From Mangifera indica (lineage: Eukaryota > Streptophyta > Magnoliopsida > Sapindales > Anacardiaceae): a stretch of 64,000 nucleotides of DNA. Position numbers and translations under genes: made by a program. Below the pieces are notes generated by a model. It did not search any database. It was given only the letters and a program-made list of their open reading frames with translations, and was not told where the DNA came from. Shown one piece after another: positions 58,343-64,000 of this stretch (its first letter is position 1; every line of letters starts with the position of its first letter). The DNA is taken from positions 10,463,463 through 10,527,462 of the forward strand of contig NC_058137.1 in assembly GCF_011075055.1 (NCBI RefSeq), written 5' to 3'.

Positions 58343-58585
58343 GTACGTTCCTGTTCTTTTCCCACCCTTCTTATTATTGTCTGTTTTGTCTTTATTCTCA
58401 ATTAAACTTGTGATGCCTGTTATAATTATGAATCAGGGCATGTATACAAAATGTTAATTCTTGATGAAAATTTTGTTTGTACTGTGTCAGAACTGGTTAT
58501 TTAATTGGTTTTTGATGTTTAGCTATTTTCTAATGCAAACCTCCAACGCATTCATATCTTATCTTAAGAGTAATTTGTACCGCAG

Positions 58586-58790
58586 GTCACTGAGACGGCA
58601 TGGCCAATCTTCAGAGAAAGTCAACCGAGGCACCACATTAGCCCCTCTAGTTGGTATCATCTTGAGTTTGTTGGATGCTAGTACACAGCCTGAAAGCATA
58701 AGGCAGAATGATGTCGTGGGCGTCTTTTCAAGCATGGATTGCATTGATACCATTCACTGTGGATTCCAATACTTGCTAGAGTACAACTGG
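58586..58790 (+). pseudogene. RKP: RKP exon H (intact)
   Basis: After ACCGCAG; joins exon G at a split Leu codon. Encodes SLRRHGQSSEKVNRGTTLAP, LVGIILSLLDAS and GFQYLLEYNW. Donor TGG|GTGAGT. Open. Confidence 0.85.
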
Positions 58791-58959
58791 GTGAGTACTG
58801 GCTAGCTTTAGTCTCTCCGGGAGTGTCTGATTTGCAAAGTTTTCTTATTCTTTAAGATGTATTCAATTTTGATTGTGTTTTATATGCTGAAGCTGTGCTT
58901 ATCATTGGCGTTTCCCTGGATCTTCTAATCATTCCAATTGTTTGTTGCCATCTTACCAG

Positions 58960-59262
58960 GCTGGATCCTTCAGAGGAGATGCATATCTTACAAAACTGGG
59001 GCAATTAGAATGCTTTCTGAGCCTGGTCCTTCACCGGATTGAGACGCAAAAGATTGAGGGGACAGCATCTGGGACAGTCACCGATGCTGATGGTGGCATG
59101 TGCTGCATCTGTTATGCAACTGTAACTGACGCACAATTTGTGCCTTGTTCCCACAGGTCCTGCTATGGCTGCATAAGCCGACATCTTCTAAACTGCGTCC
59201 GTTGCTTCTTCTGCAATGCAACCGTTGTGGAGGTTGTCAAGGTTAGTGAGAAGACTGCTTAA
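58960..59262 (+). pseudogene. RKP: RKP terminal exon with RING domain (intact)
   Basis: 101 codons including the TAA at 59,260-59,262, after TTACCAG. The C3HC4 RING finger is complete: CCIC (Cys-x2-Cys), PCSHRSCYGC (Cys-x-His-x2-Cys-x2-Cys) and CVRC. This is the E2-binding part of the ligase. It is intact in sequence but lies downstream of the stops in exons C, D and F. Confidence 0.88.
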
Positions 59263-60340
59263 AATTCCAACAATTCATTTTAGGTTCCCAGCATTATCCT
59301 ACCATCTTGGATGCCCAACTGATGAATGGTTGTAGTTTGACCTTATATATCCGAAATCTCGTCGATATTTGCTCTAGAAAACCTAAAAAATAAAAAAACT
59401 AGAAAAAAGAAAAGGTAGCTGATAATTGAATTTACTAATCGGCATATGATATAGTGTTTTCTAGGTTTAATAGGTAGTATAAGGGGGTGGGAAAATTATA
59501 TTGAGGTTGGTATTAAGGAATTTTTTGTAGGGGAAGTTGAGTGTTTTTGTAAATACGAGATGTAAATGACGAGGGTAAAAATTCTTTCAATTCTCCCCCT
59601 TTCTTTAGTCTCCCTTATCTCCCAACTGGACCGGCCATTATAAACAAGGCATTTATTGAACAATAAAATTATTTACATAACTTTTTATGTATAAATAATA
59701 ATGTATTATTATGTGATTAAATATTATTTTATTTTTAATTTTTAATTATCCAATTATATAATGATATATTGTGATTTATGTATAAAATTATATATATAAT
59801 ATTACTCGGTTGAATTGGCAACGTGAAATTTATAACTAAAAGCGCAAAACTTGTAAAATGAATCTTTGCAAATATTTGAGAGATACGAATTATAAAATGT
59901 ACGAGAGAATACACTAAACAAGACAATTTTGATCAACTAAAAGATTTTTGGTCATTTAATGTAGGGAAATTAAAGTAAATGTCCCTTTTTACCCTCACTT
60001 AAATAAAAATGCCTCTGTTTTTCATTTTCAGTTAAAAAACTCCATTTTCAAAGTCTCAAGTATAAATGTTCCAAAAAATAAAAATAAAAAATACCAAAAT
60101 TATGTTTCACTACTACTATATAAATTTTCACTTTTATACATTTCACATATTATTCAAACTTTTACTTTTACTTTTACTTTTATTTACTTAATATTTGATA
60201 TTGTGAGTTTGTTAGAAAAAAATTCGTATTTATGAATTTGAATTTAAATAAATCAGTTTGTAAGAAAAATGTATATATATGAATCTTAACTCAAAACTTA
60301 ATTTTATTTGTTAAGTCAAGTTTGTATGTTATATAAAAAG
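59263..60340. other. AT-rich spacer with MITE-like copy and left MULE end
   Basis: No gene. About 59,680-59,810 repeats the AT-rich MITE-like pattern seen at 100-240 and 550-700. At 59,965 TAGGGAAATTAAAGTAAATG resembles the terminus of the MULE at 27,429 and may be the left end of the element that follows. Confidence 0.45.
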
Positions 60341-60344
60341 GGTA

Positions 60345-61095
60345 TTTGGATAGTTGATAATATATTAGGGGGTTAAAGAAATGATAAAAAAATATGAAGA
60401 ATATTTTGATATAAAATAATGTATGAAAGTTTTAAATGAAATATTAAAAAAATACAGGGGCATTTTAATACAAAACAACATATGAGGGTGTTAAAAAATG
60501 TTAGATAAATATAGGGGTTAAATGAAATATTAGAAAAATAATAGGGGCATTTTGATAATAAACAATGTAATAAGGTTTTAAATTAAATGTTGAAAAAATA
60601 TAGGGGTATTTTGATATAAGATAATATATGAAGGTGTTAAATGAAATATTAGATAAATATTGAGAGTTAAATGATATTAATCAATATATGAAGGTTTTAA
60701 ATGAAATGTTTGATAAATATAGGGGGTTAAAGAAATATTAAAAAAATATGGGGGTATTTTGATATTAAATAATATATGAAGGTTTTAAATAAAATGTGAG
60801 AAATATATAGATAATTTTTGATAAAATATAGAGGTATTTTCCTACAATACAATATTTGAAGATGTTAAATGAAATATTAGATAAATATAAAGGGCTTTTT
60901 GAAATTAGACAAAATATAAATGTGCTAAATAAAATACGCAAACAATGGGAGGACATTTCGATATTATAATAATACCAAGTTCGTATATATTATGAAAATA
61001 TAGGTTATATTTTGATATTGTATAATATATTAGAGAGTAAAATGAAATATTAGGAAAATATAACGGTCATTTGGATATTAACCAATGTCAGTAAA
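60345..61095. repeat. Degenerate minisatellite, unit about 55-65 bp
   Basis: Repeated pattern ATATAGGGGTATTTTGATAT, then AATAATATATGAAGGTNTTA, then AATGAAATATTAGATAA. About a dozen imperfect units. It directly precedes MULE transposase sequence, as does the repeat block at 4.2-5.0 kb. Confidence 0.8.
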
Positions 61096-61149
61096 TGTTT
61101 ATTATGGATTTTTTATGATAAATGTCTAATTTTGTATGAAAATTTTTCA

Positions 61150-62640
61150 TTGTAGGATTGACAATTAAAATGGTTAGTTATGTTATTATTCGTTTCCAAG
61201 GAGAATAGATCTAACATGATGAGAACATAATGAAGTATGTTAAAGTTTTTGAAAAGTTGGTTAAAATTTTCTCAGGAACAATACTTGAAAGATTTATCCA
61301 ACTTTTGAGTGAACAGTGTGGTATTGATTCGATCTAAAACTTCATTCAACTATACATGAAACAAAAAAAAATTGAGCTTGACTCCCTTGTAAAGATCAAA
61401 GGACTAGAAGAAGAAGAAGAAATTACTTTTGGCGTCAGTAAAAAGAAAGGTTATGAAACATGGTGTTGGTTTCTGACAAAGCTTAAAGAATACATCAATG
61501 AAATATCAGAGTTAGTAATAATCTCAGATCGACATCATGTTATATACTTTGTAATGACTGAAGTCTTTTCAGATGTACACTATGGGTGTTGTTCCCATCA
61601 TTTTCTCTATAACATACAATTAAAGTACAAGTGCAACTTACAAGTACAGTGTTTATACATTTATAAATTTTTTATCCTTGTGAACATTTTATAAATTTTG
61701 ATAACGAAGTGCTTGTATTATTTATAAACTCATAGGTTGCGTGTTTATATTGGAAAATTGCAAAGTCATATAAAGAGACAAATGAGGTGATGATAAGATC
61801 TATTGATGAGATATATCTTCAAATCGAGGCTTACCTATATGAGATAGGGTTTCACCGATGGAGTAGGGCACATTTTCTAGGGCACCGGTATAACATAATG
61901 ACAATTGATATTGTAGAGTAATTTAATTCCCTCGTCAAACATAATAGGGTTTGCCCATCACATTGTTCGCGGAGTTCATTTAGGGCTTATTGCAACGATG
62001 GGTTTACAAGAGGAGAAACCATGCAAGTATGTATGATGTTACTACTAATTATCTATTTGAGAATGAATTTTTACCATTATACTTGTTTATTAATAGATGT
62101 GTCAATGTGTTTTCAAATTGCAGATGAATGCCCCAATTATGTTACACCATGGATAGAAGAGAAGCTTGACAACCATGTGTTAAAGTTTGTGCACTTACAG
62201 GTTCATCCAATTACAAATGTTCTGTATCAGGTTATAAGTAGTGGTGGCTACATGGGCATTCTGGACTTTCATGAGATGTCTTGTATAGGCAAGAAGTTTT
62301 AGCTTTCATGTATTCCATGCAAGCATATAGTTGTTGTTGTAAGACATAAGGCTCACAAATGTGTATGCATGGGTTTATCATTTCTTCATCATCGATTACT
62401 ATCATGCAATGTATACAAAACCTGTTAATCCATTTAGAAACCAATTAGAATGGTTACCCGCCCTTGAAGAAAGAGTTATCCTGTCACTCGTTCTCGATTA
62501 TTATCAACCAAGTCACACTTTAAATAGAAATCGACGTCTATCATAGGATGAGATTGTTACACCAAAGATTTATAATCGCTGTAATCAACTAGGACATGTT
62601 TGAACAAACTGTAAATACCTTATACTAGTTCTAAGCTCTA
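61150..62640 (+). pseudogene. MULE transposase with internal deletion
   Basis: Begins with MVSYVIIRFQGE-like sequence (about 61,170), then jumps at about 61,440 to the catalytic region GYETWCWFLTKLKEYI and VIISDRHHVIYFVMTEVFSD, where the second catalytic Asp is kept. It continues with LYWKIAKSYKETNEV (about 61,748), WSRAHFLGHRYNIMTIDIVE (about 61,858), WIEEKLDNHVLKF, a SWIM-like CIPCKHI (about 62,308-62,330), YHAMYTKPVNPF and a zinc knuckle RCNQLGHV*TNC (about 62,579-62,613). The N-terminal and first-Asp parts are deleted and stops are present, so it is inactive. Confidence 0.8.
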
Positions 62641-62649
62641 TGCCATTGG

Positions 62650-63090
62650 GTTCATCCAGAAGACATAAAGAAAAGAGTTTTTCACAACTTTCTATTTAGT
62701 ATGGTTAATTTATGTACTTATTACAAATGAGTTGTAAGTGATTTAGTTTGATTAATGTTTGATTTAAGTACTTGTTCAAATTAGACATAATCTATTTACT
62801 CTGAGTAACGTTTGATTTATGTTCTTGTTGAAATGAGTATTATTTATATAATCCATTGAAAATTATATCAAAATTATTTATGTTCTATATATGTGTTTAT
62901 TTTATGAACTCAGTTATTATGTTTCATCTACTGTTTGAGTTCGGATTCATACTTTATCGTGTAAGTTATAATAAAATTGAAAAAATGAGAAAAAAAACAT
63001 GAAATCAAACCCTCAATCAATAAACCATAGATAAATATATACATAACAACTCAAAATTATATGAATAACTAATGATATATACAAATGTAC
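62650..63090. other. AT-rich spacer between convergent MULE genes
   Basis: No coding sequence recognised. Contains repeated TTTGATTNATGTNCTTGTT motifs (62,758-62,830). Confidence 0.4.
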
Positions 63091-63099
63091 ATTTGTGAT

Positions 63100-63480
63100 C
63101 TACACGATGTGATGAAAATATAACTGTAAGGCCAAACGTTTATGCAAAAATGGACGATTGTGGGAAAAATCCAAGCTTCGTGAAAGCACTAGACACTTAA
63201 TAAAACATAACATAAAAATACCTTGATCACTGGAACTTTCGCCTTGTTGGGGGACACCCTCTGCTTGATGTAATATTCGGTTATCCAATTGTGGTGTATG
63301 CCCAACGATGGCCCATAAACTCGTCCCCGCTAGTAATGCTAGGATGAAAGTGGTGTAAGGTCACTTCCGTTGCGTGAGCCTATCATGCTTGCTTGTGTAA
63401 GCTGTCTCGAAGTCATATATAGGGATCGATTAATCACAAAAGTCCAAGACCCTGATAAGGCCATTAATTGTTAGTATTTT
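63100..63480 (-). pseudogene. Ulp1-like protease remnant
   Basis: Minus strand. Translation gives IPIYDFETAYTSKHDRL, YTTFILALLAGTSLWA, then EGVPQQGESSSDQGIFMLCF, which resembles the end of plant Ulp1 (C48) proteases including the Gln of the oxyanion hole (PQQG). The catalytic Cys expected in SDCGIF is Gln here. Stops are present, and sequence towards the start of the protease is not recognised. Probably the second gene of the neighbouring MULE. Confidence 0.55.
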
Positions 63481-64000
63481 GATTTATAATTTCCTTGTGT
63501 TGTGTGGAAATTTGATGCAATCTAATAGAATTACTTATCTTTTTGCTTTTAGGAAGCTTTGAGCAATTTTGGAATAAATAGGGCCAAAAAGATGAAAAAC
63601 TGGAGCAGATCTATTAATCTGAAATTTTCGTAATGCAGACTAGGCATGGGCACGTGAAAGATGAGAGCAGAATCCGAAAAACAGATCTGAACGCCCAGAT
63701 CTGCTGCAAGAGTCCAGAAAATATTAAGATTTGCTTCCTAGGAAAAGGATAATCACCAGCTGGAAAAGAGGATTAATTGAGCTAAATAAGGAATTATATT
63801 TTTGGAAGAAGGATTTATATTAAAAATACATATCTTTTCCTTTCTTTTTGGGAAGATATGTATCACTTTGCTTGATTGGATTAGGAGATTAGGATTGATT
63901 TCAATTTCCAGATTTTTAGTAGGAAGATAATATATATATACTCTTATTTTTATTTGAGATTATCAACCATTGTACTTAGAGAATTAGAGAGAAAAACATG
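63469..64000 (+). mobile_element. Possible LTR, cut by the window edge
   Basis: From TGTTAGTATTTTGATTTA the sequence has no coding capacity, then a TATATATATAC box (about 63,932-63,942) and AACCATTGTACTTAGAGAAT near the edge, an arrangement typical of the U3/R part of a plant gypsy LTR. Neither the second LTR nor a primer site lies in the window, so this is a guess from layout. Confidence 0.35.

Larger units (their letters stand above)
47267..59262 (+). pseudogene. RKP: RKP (KPC1-like RING E3 ubiquitin ligase), 3' part, decayed
   Basis: RKP is the plant homologue of mammalian KPC1, a cytosolic E3 that promotes turnover of CDK inhibitors; it has an N-terminal SPRY and a C-terminal RING domain. 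Ten exons of the 3' part are visible: 47,267-48,091; 48,854-49,004; 56,575-56,713; 57,057-57,140; 57,528-57,809; 57,903-58,034; 58,143-58,342; 58,586-58,790; 58,960-59,262, giving nine listed blocks, with the last holding the RING. Defects in the conserved frame: a frame-breaking length change near 48,976-48,982, and stops at 56,692-56,694, 57,078-57,080 and 58,011-58,013. The gypsy element at 50,099-56,556 sits in the second intron. The SPRY half is absent from the window. All splice sites still look usable, so decay is recent. Confidence 0.85.
59965..63480 (+). mobile_element. Second MULE with transposase and Ulp1-like gene, right end not found
   Basis: Left terminus at about 59,965 (GGGAAATTAAAGTAAATG), then a minisatellite, a transposase remnant (61,150-62,640, +) and a convergent Ulp1-like protease remnant (63,100-63,480, -). 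The order and orientation match the complete MULE at 27,429-34,888. A right terminal repeat was not seen, so the end coordinate marks only the last recognised part. Confidence 0.55.

Overview
This is plant nuclear DNA, most likely from a eudicot. It is AT-rich, has intron-containing genes with GT-AG splice sites, and is dominated by transposable elements. Nothing prokaryotic is seen: no operons, CRISPR arrays or tRNA/rRNA genes. The species cannot be named from the sequence.

Only two host loci are recognised. (1) At 1.6-3.6 kb (minus strand) lies an intact four-exon gene for an organellar mTERF protein that resembles MTERF5/MDA1; joining the exons gives a 485-codon open frame. A degenerate, intron-containing second copy of its 5' half lies at 12.35-13.9 kb. 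(2) At 47.3-59.3 kb (plus strand) lie ten exons of the 3' part of RKP, the plant KPC1-like RING E3 ubiquitin ligase. This copy appears dead: it has a length change that breaks the frame, three in-frame stops (two of the CGA-to-TGA type), no 5' (SPRY) exons in the window, and a gypsy retrotransposon inserted 18 bp before a splice acceptor.

The rest is nested mobile DNA. From left to right: AT-rich MITE copies; a Mutator-like (MULE) transposase remnant behind tandem repeats (4.2-6.1 kb); an LTR-like block (6.1-7.6 kb); a decayed Ty3/gypsy element (7.6-12.3 kb); the mTERF duplicate; a hAT element (15.67-19.91 kb) with recognisable target duplication; a tandemly duplicated segment whose second copy is split by a 1.5-kb MULE (22.29-23.80 kb) with a perfect 9-bp target duplication, the first copy being the empty site; two small long-TIR MULE-type elements (25.2-27.0 kb); and a complete 7.46-kb MULE (27,429-34,888) carrying a MuDR-type transposase and, on the opposite strand, a DUF1985/Ulp1 protease gene. 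Then come a gypsy gag remnant interrupted by a MULE-type element and a small hAT (35.6-38.1 kb), a 370-bp MITE, a Ty1/copia element (about 40.3-46.8 kb) whose leader holds a solo LTR with perfect 5-bp duplication, the RKP pseudogene with its young chromodomain gypsy element (50,099-56,556), a second MULE of the transposase-plus-Ulp1 type (about 60-63.5 kb), and a probable LTR running off the right edge.

The best candidates for closer study are the transposase-plus-protease MULE pair with a possible dependent element ending in the same termini, the dying RKP locus, and the almost intact gypsy element whose only coding lesion is one in-frame TGA and whose reading frame runs into its own LTR.
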